64,000 bases of DNA, taken from NCBI GenBank assembly GCA_037179385.1, contig CM074179.1, forward strand, positions 76,063,719 through 76,127,718, given 5' to 3'. Positions within the stretch are counted from its first letter, which is position 1, and every line of letters starts with the position of its first letter. The notes beneath the pieces were generated by a model. That model worked only from the letters and a program-made list of their open reading frames with translations, ran no database searches and was not told the DNA's origin. The position numbers were made by a program, and so were the translations under genes. This stretch comes from Holothuria scabra. Lineage: Eukaryota > Echinodermata > Holothuroidea > Aspidochirotida > Holothuriidae. This document shows positions 43,600-56,230 of this stretch, piece after piece.

Positions 43600-46500
43600 G
43601 CATTGTACGGTTGTGCCAAGTGTTTTCTTTAAATTATTCTCATAGTTACGTTAAAGTGGTTTTACGTTCCTGCTTACACGAAAGAAACCATTGCGTGTGC
43701 GGTTGAATTAAATAAGGTCTCTGCATGCAGTAGTAGGCGGCTGCTGTTTTCAGTCAAACTCTTTTTAACGTCATCATTTCAATTTAAAAAAAAAAAAAAA
43801 ACATTCCTTTTTTCCCTTTAATTCCTTTTTTCAGTCACTGAAATAGGTAATAGACCTACTCGGTGCATATCCAGGACTAAGTGTATTGTTGTAGGCAGTA
43901 TAATAGGAATCAATGATTACTCGACAGGGGGATTTTTATTTTCAAAAGGAAATATTGTGATTTGGAAATCACAATGGAAGAATGACCGTATTATAACTGA
44001 AGCATGTTAGTTCGTATAAAATACGCTGTGAACGTTAGGCAAGACATAGACGTTAACGGAAAGGGCGTGTGCCATGGATAGTTGTTTCACAAATGGACTT
44101 GTATCTACCTTCGTCGTAATAACGAGATTGCCTTTGAATACCGAAACATAAAGTCGAAAAAAATTTGTTGGTGGTATTTCTCATCTCATGTGGAACATGT
44201 TTTTTTCACAAGTTACTTTGGAGTCCTATAGTTCGAAGGAAAGGTGAGAAAATCATACATGGAAAAGATGCTTTCACAAACTAGTGCGTGATTATGCAGC
44301 ATTCTTTGTAGTGACTGGGCGGAACAGAGTAGGTGTAATTTCATCAGTCTAAATTTCTATCCATTTTCAATTCATTTAAAGGCCTGGATGTAGAATTATC
44401 CCTCTCTAATTCATTACAAGGACCTTGTCACCATTTTTCAAAGCATATAATTGTTGTCCAGGGGCAAGCTGCCAGCTCTTCATTCAGCCCTCAATATTAA
44501 ACAAAAGTCGTAAATATTTAAATGACGCTTCCAAAAATTGTAATGAAGCAGTTATTGGGGTTGGGTTTCACTCTCAGGAAATGGAGATTAGCGGACTTGT
44601 AATATCTGAACCTTATGATGTACTTGTGAAAAATGTCTTCTGTATATGGGGCAAAAAGTGTGTATCTCAATCAGTCTTTAAATGAGCTAGTATGAGGTCA
44701 GACAAGGTTAACATAATGGCAACGGTGGTTTTCTACTGTCGAACGGGACCCATATTAATTCCCACTGCCGCACCACCTGGAGTATCGGTTGATAATGTTG
44801 TCCGAGCGTGAAACAATAACAAATTGAAGTTATGTTATGGCTGAAATAACTGGAAGTGATGATCGCCAAGCATTGTTTAGCTTCGATGAAGGTGGCTTTT
44901 CATGTTCTTCCTATTTGGGATTTTTTTTCTTCTTGTGACAATAGCAATCAGAGTTGCGTTTTTTTCTTTTCCTTCTTCTTCTTCTTTTTTTCTTTCTTTA
45001 AGTTGGTTCTTTTTAAAACGCAGGCAAAGAGTAAAGTAGACTGACTGCAGTTCCACCTTTTTGCACATCTTTGTATTCTTTGTCTCAATCTGTTGCTCTT
45101 TTCTTTTCTCTCCACGTTCTCGTCAGCGTATACCCCAACCAACCTTCCCAGTTGGGTAGCAAATGGGCTCCCGATGGACTATTTGCTTGGTCCCAGCTGG
45201 GGCCTCGCAAGTATCCCAGCAGAAGCCAATTTTCGGGCCCAACTGGGCGTAATGACTGAGAAAACATTAATCGTTATGGATTGCTCCCATCGGTGTATAT
45301 AAAACGTACTCATCCGTGAAACAGTCTCTTCCAGAATCCAGAGTACCGTATACAAGGTCCCCATTCGTTTATGTAGCCTACGGAAGCTGACGCGGGGCGT
45401 GCTACGTCCGCTTTTCCGCCCACTCCCGAGGCACGCAAATATGCCCCGATTGGAGCACAACGGTAAAGGGTTAATCTAAAGTACCTGCACCACGGGGCTG
45501 TGCACACACGAAGAGACAGCGGCATCAGCTTTGCAGTAAACACACTCCAGAGGCTTATTTTAACCCTTTATCGTTGTTTGGGTCCTTTTGGACCCAGACG
45601 GAGAGCGCGGCTGTCACCCATCTTTACTGTTTCACGCGGAACTTGAAACTGCGAGTAGCTACCCGAAAATTCGGCCACAACAGCGAGAGAGGAAACAGTT
45701 TAAGGTCATGGGGTCAATAGCCTACGGAAGCTGACGCGGGGCGTTCTACGTCCGCTTTTCCGCCCACTCCCGAGGCGCGCAAATATGCCCCGATTGGAGC
45801 ACAACAAAGAAAAATACTTTGCATTCCTTACGGTTAATGCGTTCTATAGGTACCCGAAAAGACTGAATGTTTAAAACCACATTCACAATTAAGGTTTTAA
45901 CCTATGAATGCACTTAATTTGACTTGTCAACCAACTTTTGGTACAACACTTCTAAAAATAACACTTTAGCAAGTGTTGTGAAAGGTTAAACATTTGGTAA
46001 AGCTTCCCGGACTTAAAATAAATTGCTAACACACGCGTCAGTAGTTCTCTTGTCCAGATATTTTGTTTGTATCAGGTTCCGTAGCAACCCGATGATGAGC
46101 ACCTTAAACCACAGGAGACCTATCCTAAAGTTTCCCGTATATACATGAGTGCATATTTTCTTACCATAACGAAGTACCGGAATGTCCAAGTCTGAAGACC
46201 ATACAAGGCAGGGGAGGCTGCGCCAACCATCCATTGGCCAAAACCTTGTTACATCAAGTAAACTCCGGTGCCTCAGTCGGAAAGATATTGTATCCTTGTT
46301 GGGGAACTGCATGGAGTCGAGAAAAAATGTCTTTCCTTGATTGAAATTTTGTTAACATTTTTATTTTCTGTCTGATAATATCTTATCACCTCAGGATGGA
46401 AAATGGAAATGAAGCATGCTACATATACACTTGATGTAGTCAGGTTTCATATCTAATTACTTGCTGACAATAAGATTTATAAGATAAATTAGAAATATTA

Positions 46501-48135
46501 ACTTGCACCAAAAGTATTATTCAGTAGAACAAGTTGCTTAATATGTTCTACAGTAATGGGCAATACTTTAGCATGATCGTCATTGAAAAAGCTGCAACAC
46601 CAAGTGAGAACTTCTGCAGACTGCTAAAAAATAGAAATTTGTTGTGAGAAGATTAGACCTTTTATTTCCCATTGCTTCCATCACAATATCCTTTCAAAAT
46701 CCTTTGCCAGTAGAAGATTCGTAAATAGACAGGTTATATTAGCATCGTAAATAAGAAAGGCTTAATCAAATTTTATCGAATAACGACGACATAAAGCCAT
46801 TTTTTGTACTGTCACTTATGAATGAACGTTTAAAAAAAAAAGAAAAAGAAAAAGAAAAAGAAAAAAAAATCTTGTCGTCCGTTGATGATCCAGCTTCTGT
46901 GAGATATCACAAAAAAGATCGATTTCACGTGCACACCTCTATATGTACTTGAAAACGACTTAATCGTTCCGAGCGTAACCATTCCCATGGATTGCTAGGT
47001 TTATTGTTCCAATTTTCAAGTCTCTTTCTAATAAGTCCTTCTAATGATGGTAGCCTGCCGCCACTTTCTCTTCAAGTAATCTCTAGACAGAAACCAATTG
47101 TTTATACTTGCTTTGAGGTAAGGTTTATTGCCACTTATGACCAAACTTAATTCTTGATTTTCATTTAAAACAGTTGGAAATTTACCTTTCGATAATGTTG
47201 TTTACTATGACTTCTCTCTGGGGTACTGACAAATTGCAAAAATCTCTGTTCTCACGAATATATTGATTTCCATTTCAGCATGACGAATGTTATCTCTTTT
47301 GAACGATATCTGAGGGCTTGACTAATCCTTGTCATGTTTGAAATGGTGGAAAATTAAATATAATACCCAACTTTATTCCACTTTTTATTGCTAAGGAAGA
47401 GAGATTTAGGCAATGATTGCATAAGTCCCCGTGTCAAAATAACCAACTTTTCACAATTATAATTTCTGTGACAATTTGCGTTTCGCTTGTACGCCATGAA
47501 GGGAACAAATTGTGCTCCCATCGAAATACCTCTTTTGTTGTACGCTTTTACGCCCATACCACGGAATTGTAATATACATGGACAAAGCATGTAGGGCGCA
47601 CGTCCTTAAAAAAAAAAAAGGAAGGCGCACCAAGATGGCCGCCATGAAGCTAAAATTTGTGTGATTTGAGGAGGACTATTTTATACAAAAGCTTAACTTG
47701 AATGGGAAACAATATCATATTCCTGCAATACTTGTAGTGATTTTGACCTTAACTTGCATTATTTTGAAAACATTTCAAGTTCTTGCAAAATCTGTTCAAT
47801 GAACTACTTGAGCAAGTCCAAGCTTTCACACACAAAGCCATGGTATACAGTCATGCTGATGTGCCTATACTCACTGGCACGTACTGTGGCGACAATATAC
47901 GGATACCATGTTCTGTCTATGCATAGGAAGTCCGTGGTCCATACATTATTAGATTTCAGCAAACTTTATGTAGGCTACATAAAAAGTATGGTCTAATGCG
48001 AATTTGCCAGCGAGTTTGCCAACGAATTCGTGCGATACGGCCCGGCATCTCGCTGTCCGATTATAAACAATTATACGATAAGTAGCGATTTGACTTTATC
48101 GCAAGTTAGCTATCGTGGATTACCAGCTTTTACTT

Positions 48136-48137
<2 letters not shown>
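43600..48137. other. Intergenic region without a supported gene
   Basis: It contains simple CTT/CTTT tracts (44950-45000), an AAAAAG tract (46831-46868) and palindromic CCCAGCTGGG-type repeats (45140-45255). Direct repeats lie at 45377 and 45718. Open frames here have no recognisable domains. Confidence 0.5.
45377..45806. repeat. GC-rich direct repeat pair, about 86 bp, 341 bp apart
   Basis: TAGCCTACGGAAGCTGACGC...GATTGGAGCACAAC occurs at 45377-45461 and 45719-45806 with only a few differences. Between them lies a short inverted pair, GGTAAAGGGTTAA (45462) and TTAACCCTTTATC (45560). Confidence 0.85.
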
Positions 48138-48176
<39 letters not shown>

Positions 48177-48188
48177 CATATATATATA

Positions 48189-48221
<33 letters not shown>
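48138..48221. repeat. (TA)n microsatellite
   Basis: About 84 bp of alternating TA with a few interruptions, immediately left of the Penelope-like element. Confidence 0.95.
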
Positions 48222-48225
<4 letters not shown>

Positions 48226-48256
48226 ACATATAAAAAAATAAATAAAAAAACAGAAA

Positions 48257-49112
48257 CCCAACACACGAGGATTCAGTTTAATTTTCGGGCAACACAGTAC
48301 CCTTGAACACAACTCGTAAAACACTAAATCAAAAAGCGAACTGTGCAAGCCTTAAAACGGAAGAACATACAAGTCTACGTACATACAGACAGGATTACAC
48401 GCCTTAGTGAATAAGAAGACCTGAATAAGATCTGAATAAGAAGACCTTTCATGTCGTAATCAAGGTACCAACTGTAACACCAAGTGGGCCGTGTATGTGA
48501 TCCAATGTGAGGTTTGTGGGAAACAGTATGTGGGCCAAACCAACAACATAAGGCTGAGATTGAATGGTCATAAATCTGAATTTCGCAAATTTGTTAACGG
48601 AGAAACCTCTAAATCGGGATTTTCTGCTCTTTATGTGCATCTTAAATCTCATGGCGGGGATTATTTTAAATTTCAGATTTTAGAAGTGTTGAAAACAGAA
48701 GGGTTTGACAAATTGGATATCCGTAAATTAGATAGATTATTAGATGAAAAAGAAACACATTGGATTTGGAAATTAAACACTTTGGTTCCACATGGCTTAA
48801 ACATTGACGACACTTTTTACTCTCAAAACCGTTCCAGCAGACAAAAACGTAGCTGAGCTTTCTTTTTCGATCTCTCCTCTCCGCTTGGTTAAACTTTTAT
48901 TGTTAGTTGTCGAGTTTTCTTCCAGTGTAGAGTTCCCGTCTTTTCAGGTCTTCTTATTCACTAAGGCGTGTAATCCTGTCTGTATGTACGTAGACTTGTG
49001 TGTTCTTCCGTTTTAAGGCTTGCACAGTTCGCTTTTTGATTTAGTGTTTTACGAGTTGTGTTCAAGGGTAATGTGTTGCCCGAAAATTAAACTATATCCT
49101 CGTGTGTTGGGG
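48257..49112 (+). mobile_element. Truncated Penelope-like element within a 169-bp inverted repeat
   Basis: Arms 48257-48425 and 48943-49112 are inverted copies with only a handful of mismatches (landmarks AACACACGAGG, TTTTCGGGCAACACA, GTGCAAGCCTTAAAACGG). Only the 3' end of the Penelope-like coding region lies between them. Penelope elements often carry an extra partial copy next to the 5' end, sometimes inverted, and are often 5'-truncated; this structure fits. The (TA)n tracts start about 35-55 bp outside each arm. Confidence 0.85.
48440..48856 (+). pseudogene. Penelope-like GIY-YIG endonuclease domain, 5'-truncated
   Basis: The frame is open from the TAA at 48437 to a stop at 48856. Seen: a Cys pair ahead of the domain (SCRNQGTNCNTKWA), then AVYVIQCEVCGKQYVGQTNN, where YVI and YVG stand for the GIY and YIG motifs. 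RLRLNGHKSEF follows (the conserved Arg and His), then ETHWIWKLNTLVPHGLN near the C-terminus. The domain would nick DNA for retrotransposition. The reverse transcriptase is missing. No good Met start exists, so this is a fragment, though the domain itself is intact. Confidence 0.85.
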
Positions 49113-49159
49113 CTTTTGTTTTACTATATCTGAAGTGCCTGATATGATGCGTCTTTTTG

Positions 49160-49345
<186 letters not shown>

Positions 49346-50448
49346 TATATAAGAAAACCAAAAAATGATAAAAACGACGGTATTCAGAGCACAATAGTCT
49401 GTATTTGAAACGAATATTTCGGACACTCCTGTGCCCTATAACTGCGTTATAACAAATGTAGCAAAATTGAAACAAACACTATTGCATACGTTTGTAGCCT
49501 ACACTCCTCAGTCTACAAATGCGAAGCATAACGGTGATAAAATAACAAAATGAAAATGAGACGCGCGTGTTATAGACACGTCATAGAGGTTAAGCGCCCA
49601 TCATGACGTCCACAGAAGAAAGTATTATCTGCAGAACTAGAACGCGCAAAATAGCTTAAGAGTGCGCGGGTTATTTAAATACGCACAAAATCTAAGTGTT
49701 TTACAGATCAGTAAGGTAAGCACTCTATGCTTCATTATAAAAAGTTATTATGACATAACAGCTTCTTTTTACGGTGCCTACAGCTACTAACCAGTTCATT
49801 CCTATTATTCAAGGAAGACATATAAGGTTTGTGGATGATGAAATATTTCTCAGTTACACAAAGATTACACCTCTTGCTTGATGTGGAATAAGAATTTCCG
49901 TGTGCTAGAATTTTCCATTAGATTGAGTATGGTACGTTATTGTCCTTTAATGTCCAGATATATTGGCTGAGGGTGGTGGCATTCCTCTGGGTTTCATTTC
50001 TAAAACTACTGTTGTGGCCGTTGAATCTTGTTTTGAAGGGGTTTTCAGTTAATCCGACGTATGTTTCCACCTTTAGGTTGTCCTGTCTTGTTACTGAGGC
50101 TTGGTAGATTACACCTGATGCTAGGCAATTACCTTCTAAGGGGCATAAGTTATCTCTTCGACAGTTGCAGGTTTGATTACTTTGATCACTTTCTGCTGTC
50201 TTCTCAGCTCTTAAGATCGATTTGTTGTGAGAGGAGATGATTTGGTGCACGTTTGGCATACAGCTGTAACTAATTTTAACGGTGTTACGGTTCAGTATTT
50301 GGTGTAACTGATGGCCAGGGGGAAAACATTTCTCGAGTAAATTTAGGAATTTCCTACCGACGTTGGTAGCAACGTTTGCACTGTATGGGGGGTTGAACCA
50401 AGTTATGTTACGTTTTCTTTGCTCGGCCTTTTCAAGGAGCAAGATTTT
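49346..50448 (-). mobile_element. Second 5'-truncated Penelope-like element (minus)
   Basis: The coding end is at 49918-50442 and the presumed 3' untranslated part at 49346-49917 runs into the (TA)n tract. It differs in sequence from the 48.4 kb copy, so two different families are present. No inverted flank was found for this one. Confidence 0.75.
49918..50442 (-). pseudogene. Penelope-like C-terminal region with GIY-YIG domain
   Basis: In order: RNITWFNPPYSANVATNVGR (a linker typical of Penelope-like proteins after the RT), CFPPGHQLHQILNRNTVKIS and SYSCMPNVHQIISSHN. A Cys cluster CNCRRDNLCPLEGNC follows, then GVIYQASV...TYVGLTENPFKTRFNGHNSS, the GIY-YIG core. It ends LSQYIWTLKDNNVPYSI before the usual C-terminal part, so the end is probably also broken. 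A stop upstream and unrelated sequence beyond 50450 show 5' truncation. Confidence 0.85.
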
Positions 50449-53400
50449 CTAGTTTGACAGCAATAGTGTTAAAAGCTGAATTGTGCACGGTGGTTAATGT
50501 GGATAAAACTGGAAATTTTGCGTCTTCACATGCAATCTAATGCAGTGTACGCTACATTTCCTAAAATCTGCTGCTAAACTTGGGTAGTTATACACTTTAA
50601 AGAGCCAAGTTGCGAGAGCATCAGTGATCGACATAGACGTGCTTCAGTTTTTCAGTTTACGGTTTTTCTTGACCAGAAATACGTAATTCTGCCATGATAA
50701 AGACTATATAAACGGAGCAACACCATAGGTTGGCGTGGGGTGAAAATATATCTTAAAAAAACGGTCCGAAGATGACCAGAAAAAGTGTTCCTCAAACTTA
50801 TATTAGAATCTGAGAAGTCGCTCATCTTTTTTGCCGTTTGCAACGAAATGCTCACTTCGAAATAAATTTGCACACTTAAAAGTGTTCCGAAAGTTATTAC
50901 AAATTCTTTGAACCAAGAATAATGTTATTTTACCCTAATGACAAAGTGGAATACCACAACTGGTTGCCGCGGTGTGTACGTAAAAGTTTGAAAAATCGCG
51001 ACCTATCAGTTCGAAAAAAATTGCGTTTTCATTCTTTTGAAAAAAATAATCGAAATTGCCTTTATTTTTAGCTTTCGTTGGCAATGTTATAAAAACCAGC
51101 AACCTGCTAAATGATGAGGAAATTACTCATAAAAATGTACTATTACCCACTATGCGCATTTTAGGCATTAAAAAAGACATCACTGAGAGACCTTGAAGAA
51201 ACAACCCCCCTCCTTTAAAAATAGTAGAGAATAACCTGAACTTCTTACGGGAACAATCAAGTATGTTGCTGAGGCGACTTGTAGTATGTTGCGGTTACTG
51301 TAACCATCGTAGTTGAAGACTTATCGATCGTTAATGGAAAATTTGCCGGAAATGTCTTCTTTGAACGTATATTTGAAAATTTGGAGCTTACGTTTTGAAG
51401 GAATTTTATGGTAGAAAACCTGAAAAAATTCGCTTTCAATGTATAGGAGAATTGAAAAATTAGAGTGATGTCTTTATTGAAGATCAATCTGCCAAAAACC
51501 ACATGGGCGGAATCAAGACTCTTATAGCTTGTTGAATGTTCATATGTCATACGGTACGTTGAAAACGCATATTTAACTTTCTCCTTAGAATGTTTAAAAA
51601 TCTTGAGCCTATATTGAAATTGGTTTTCTGTATATTGGCCAATAAATTTCCTTTAAGTATGTGGTTTCTCGTAAGCAAAATCAAGAAGATCGTCGGAAGG
51701 GGAAACGGTGAAGTTGATCTTATTCACATCTTTTATCATATGGATGAAGGCTCACCGACGAAATTGGACTTTTTATTAGATAGGACATTGGGAAAGGAAT
51801 TCCCCCTGCCCCAAGCTCGCACCACGCTTAGCAAAGGTTCCGACAGATTTGTCAATCAGACAGTTACAGTGTTTTGTAAAAGAATGGGGTCAACTTCAAC
51901 CTCTGTCTTGACCGTATGATAGGATTCCGTCCCGATGTAAAGGCGATTTCTGAGCATACGTTTTGAAGCTTAACTTATATGATAACCGTTAACAAATATT
52001 CAAAATCAAATTCAAATTTCGAACGTTCATCAACATTCATCGAAAATATTAAAAATGCAGATATTAACTTTCAAATTGAATCTATAGAGACGCCAATCAA
52101 CATTCTGAGCTTGAAACATGGTCTAAAAGCGGAGGAGTTGATGAATTACCAGTATTAACTAATCTACCACCACCACCACCGAAGAGTGCACTTAAAACCG
52201 TCAAGTTTTCCTACAACATCCTCATGGATGCCGATCCTGAGGGATGGGGGCTATATCCCCCAAGAAATTGGATGGGGGGGGGGGGGTGCTATGCACCATA
52301 TCTTCCCCTGAAAAAACTTCAGATTCGGCAATTAGGCAAAAAAGATGAGTGTGCTATTACGGACTAAAAGATAAAAAACCTCAGTCAAAACCGTTTCTCT
52401 AAAAATAAAAAGGGCCGTAGAAATGTGGCCTGACAGTTCTGTACACCATTCCATGGAGTAACTTGAACATAAAAATGTTACTCATTATTATTCACCGGTA
52501 CCCTCGACCACCCTTGAAAGTGATCATCCACATTCTGAAAATTACATTACTCTCTACTTGAAATAGAAAGTAAATATTCATTTATTTCCTATACATATCC
52601 TGATAAGGTGCTTTTACATGCTGTGAAAGTACATATAATGTTTAAATGCCATCAAAATTGCAAAAGCCTTTGTACGTAATTTCCTGACGCGAGGTAATGT
52701 TCCTTTTTCTGAATGATTTAATTCTGTTAAAAGATGGGTTTGTGCGTCTTCATATGAGTTTTATTAAACCGTCGTCTAAGCTACAAACGTTTCCTACATT
52801 AACTTTTACTTTAAAAGTCACGACCGGTTTTCTTTTCTTTTCAGTTTCATCGACTATCTTTCAGTCTCTTTTTTACAATTATTTTATTCGGAAAATGACC
52901 GGTGATTATAAACAATTAATTAATATTTCGGCTATTATTAAGAGTTATAATTCAATTAATGAAAGTACTGATGGTTATCAACAATTGCCGGTACTTAATT
53001 TTTAGGCATCCATTAAGAAGACTAAAAGAGACTTGATGTTAAACAATATACACAAAAGCATAAATCGATTCATTACACAACTATTTACAGTTCGAGGAGA
53101 GTCGACAAGAAACTTAAAATTCTCTGAAATGCACCGACACGCCTTGGTGTAACTAAAAACTATGGAAATGGAAGATAAACAAATAAAAAGAAATCAATGA
53201 TATTCGATTAATGATTTTCTTTTCACTCGATTTAGAAACTTTTTCCGATTTGTAAGGCAATCAGATAATTTTTATTTCTTCTATACTTTTCACAATAGAC
53301 CTTATGCATTTTAAGGTATTACGCCTCTGGCAGTTGCTTTTATATCAAGTTAGATAGCCAACAATGGGCCATTTTCGATGATCTTGGGCGTAATATTGGC

Positions 53401-56230
53401 CGAAATTTTTCCTTGTATGCTACGGCGCCAACTTATGGTAGTGCTCTGCTTAGATATCAACACCTACTATATCCGTCACTTTTCAAGACGGGTCGCCGCC
53501 CACGAACATCATTACCACTGTAAACGCTTTTAGAAGACAAAGGGGAAACGACGATCGTATCCTAAACTATATTTATTAAGTGGGATATAGTTTCACGGCC
53601 CAATTTTAACCAATTGGCTCAAGTCAGCCGGTCACGCCCTTTTTTACCCTTTTTTACAGTTGTGCCCTGATTTCCTTACTCTATGGCTTACGCTGCAGGA
53701 AGCACAATGGCAGAAAAGGTCCCCGTGGCCTTTAAAGGGTCTCATTGAATCGATGCCAACACTTTAATGAAAGTGTAAATTGTGAGCTATTTACTACAAG
53801 GCAATGATTAGCATAATTAGCCAAATATCTTTTCTAACAGTTACGCAAACATTTAAAATTTTTATTTTTGTAGTCTTCTGATTAGTATTGTGCATAATTT
53901 GAAAATGATACCGCCACAATATTTCAGAACCGAATTAAGTACGGTTAAGTACTCACTCTTTAAACAGCTATCTGCATGGGATCGGCTAAGATTGCCTATT
54001 GGTCGTTGCTATTTGAAGAAAATTTTACAAGTTGAATTCAATGAACCCCCTCAATGAGCCACTTTAAAGTTTACAGTATAGCCTATATATGTATACAAAG
54101 ATATACATACATATACATACATCGAAATTTGTGATTAACCTTTGGTAAGTCAATGTTTATTTGATGTGATCGGATTATTGTTCACTTAGAGATAACTCTT
54201 ATCTCAGAAAATCAAAGTTCAATTGTTCATAGAACGTTGACATAAACAGTTTGGTTTCGTTTTGCAATTGATACTATGAACAGTTGGGATATGCTGACAA
54301 GTAAAATTACAGCACTGGCAAACACCCTGAATCTTTACTCAAACGGGAGTGGACATATTGCCAATCCTTAATAATTTCCAAAGACAGCCTTTTCTCTTCT
54401 TTACATAAACTGTTAGGTAAAGATATCGAGGCGGTTACCAGAGAGGTTGCTTGCTAGTGTTTCGAATTATTTTTGAATCCCTTTTTTTACTTTCCAGAAA
54501 GTAGGCGAGAATCTATTCAGCGTGAAAGAGAAAGGGCCCCTCTTTCAAACTTTCTTTATTCATAAAAAAATAAAAAGGCCTATTCCAACTTCATATAGAC
54601 TCATGTGATGTGCCAACTTTACTTGATGACAACCCTCTCCTTATAACCCCGACTAAATCCCTTTCCATTTCCGCTCGAAATATGGCTACCCATACTTTTT
54701 GTAGACAAATTTTGGATCATTTTGCACTTTTTATATTGATTTAAAAATTTCATTGCAAAAAGGAAGTCAAGTGTCAGGACACCTGCTAAAATGGCAAAAA
54801 CCTCGTAAATGGCGTTTACTATGATATTTCAAGGTAGCAATGAGCGAAATTTTACATTTAGTTTGTAAGTTTGTCCTGTGCAGAGGTAGAAGACTTTTTA
54901 AGTGTTCAGAGAAAAACTACGGAGACCTCATTACGCAAAATGAGGAAAAATCTGTGTTGGATTGCTTTTCGTTGAATCAGAGTTCATGCCAGGTTACCCT
55001 TGAGGCAGGGAACTCAAATGTAAAATGTCTTAGTTGGTGTATGAAAGCAGTATAGCTAAGAATCGAACCACTTTGTTCTGGAGAGTTCAAAGGTCACCTT
55101 GAGTGAACAGCAGTTTTGATGTGTAACATGTGAATTAAAACCACTCGCAGAAATGTGAAGTCATTAACAACAGCCGTATGTTCATGCAATGATTGAAGTA
55201 CGTCAGCGTCTGTCATTTTTTCCATTCGAAGTACTCCTCTGAGAGATACGCAGTCTAGAACGTTTTCTTACACACCCACTACTTCACTATTGATAGCTGA
55301 ACTTTTCTGTGTATATGATGGAAATCGGACTCCCCTCGCTCAGTTAATATGTTAGCCAATGTACTTGTTATGCAACTGAGCATTTATGAACTACGTTTCA
55401 TCTAGAATTTTCTCCTGTGGGTAGTTTTAACCACAAATGTAAAATGGGAACGTGCCCTTACACAAACACAAAGTTGTCGGGCAAGTCAAAATCTGTAAAA
55501 TATGACAATTGAGAGGCATCTTTATTTAGAAAAATAATGTAAGCGTGTGTTGTTATAATCGTTTCCTAAATCCGATATTGATAAAACATCCCTTTATCTA
55601 TAAACGAGGAGGATTAATTTTACTAAAAGAAAAAGGAAATATATTGGGACGCTTTTCAAATGGGTTGCAACAATGATATTTGCTTTGTGCCTTTAGTCTC
55701 AAAAAACGAATAAAAATGCTGGTACTTGGGAATTCTCGAGCCACAAGAGTTTATATTACTGATAATTACATATTAATGACTTAAAGCACGCAGTACCATT
55801 TTTATTTTTGAATGTTTCCCTCATCTAATATTTATGGGGAAAGATTGTATCCTCACAGGCTGTGAGGATTTTACTTGCTGATTTGCTTTAGTGTCCGATC
55901 TTATTGATACTTATCAACTTTTCTGTAAACAAAACGCTAATTAGAGCCTTATCGTGGGAAGGCCAAGAACCTTACTAGAGATCATACAGTGACGTTTTGG
56001 TGATGGAAGTCCTAAACCCTTCTTCTCTTAACTTCTTCACAATTCAGTTAAGATTTTAAATTCTGCCAGATTTTTAACAGAATATGTTATTTTCCTTATT
56101 AAAAGGATTTAAGAGCTACCTGAAGAAGTACAGTTTGGTTTTGCTTAAAGACTGCTTTGATTTTCACGAGCATGAGCTACCTAATTTATCATATTTACAC
56201 AATGTTGAGTTGAAAAAGCTGCATTTGCTA
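50449..56230. other. Intergenic region without a supported gene
   Basis: It contains a short copy of the 100-bp subrepeat near 50690-50790 and another near 53395-53455, plus a SINE at 53600-53760. Open frames at 51590-51919 and 52697-53005 are unrecognised and probably random. Confidence 0.5.
53600..53760 (-). repeat. SINE copy (minus), partial
   Basis: The order CCCAATTTTAACCAATTGG, ACAGTTGTG, then GGAAGCACAATGGCAG parallels the minus-strand body of the family. The head is missing. Confidence 0.55.

Noticed and set aside
46013..46312. 99-codon minus-strand open frame
   Set aside because: I looked for reverse-transcriptase or transposase motifs and found none.
47354..47645. Minus-strand frames upstream of the Penelope-like element, considered as its missing RT
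   Set aside because: No RT motif; orientation and position do not fit either Penelope-like copy.
48257..49112. Hammerhead ribozyme in the Penelope-like arms
   Set aside because: I searched both arms for the CTGATGA and GAAAC core and did not find the pair.
51590..51919. 109-codon open frame
   Set aside because: No recognisable domain, no splice context and no neighbouring exon in the same frame. Length is compatible with chance in this much sequence.
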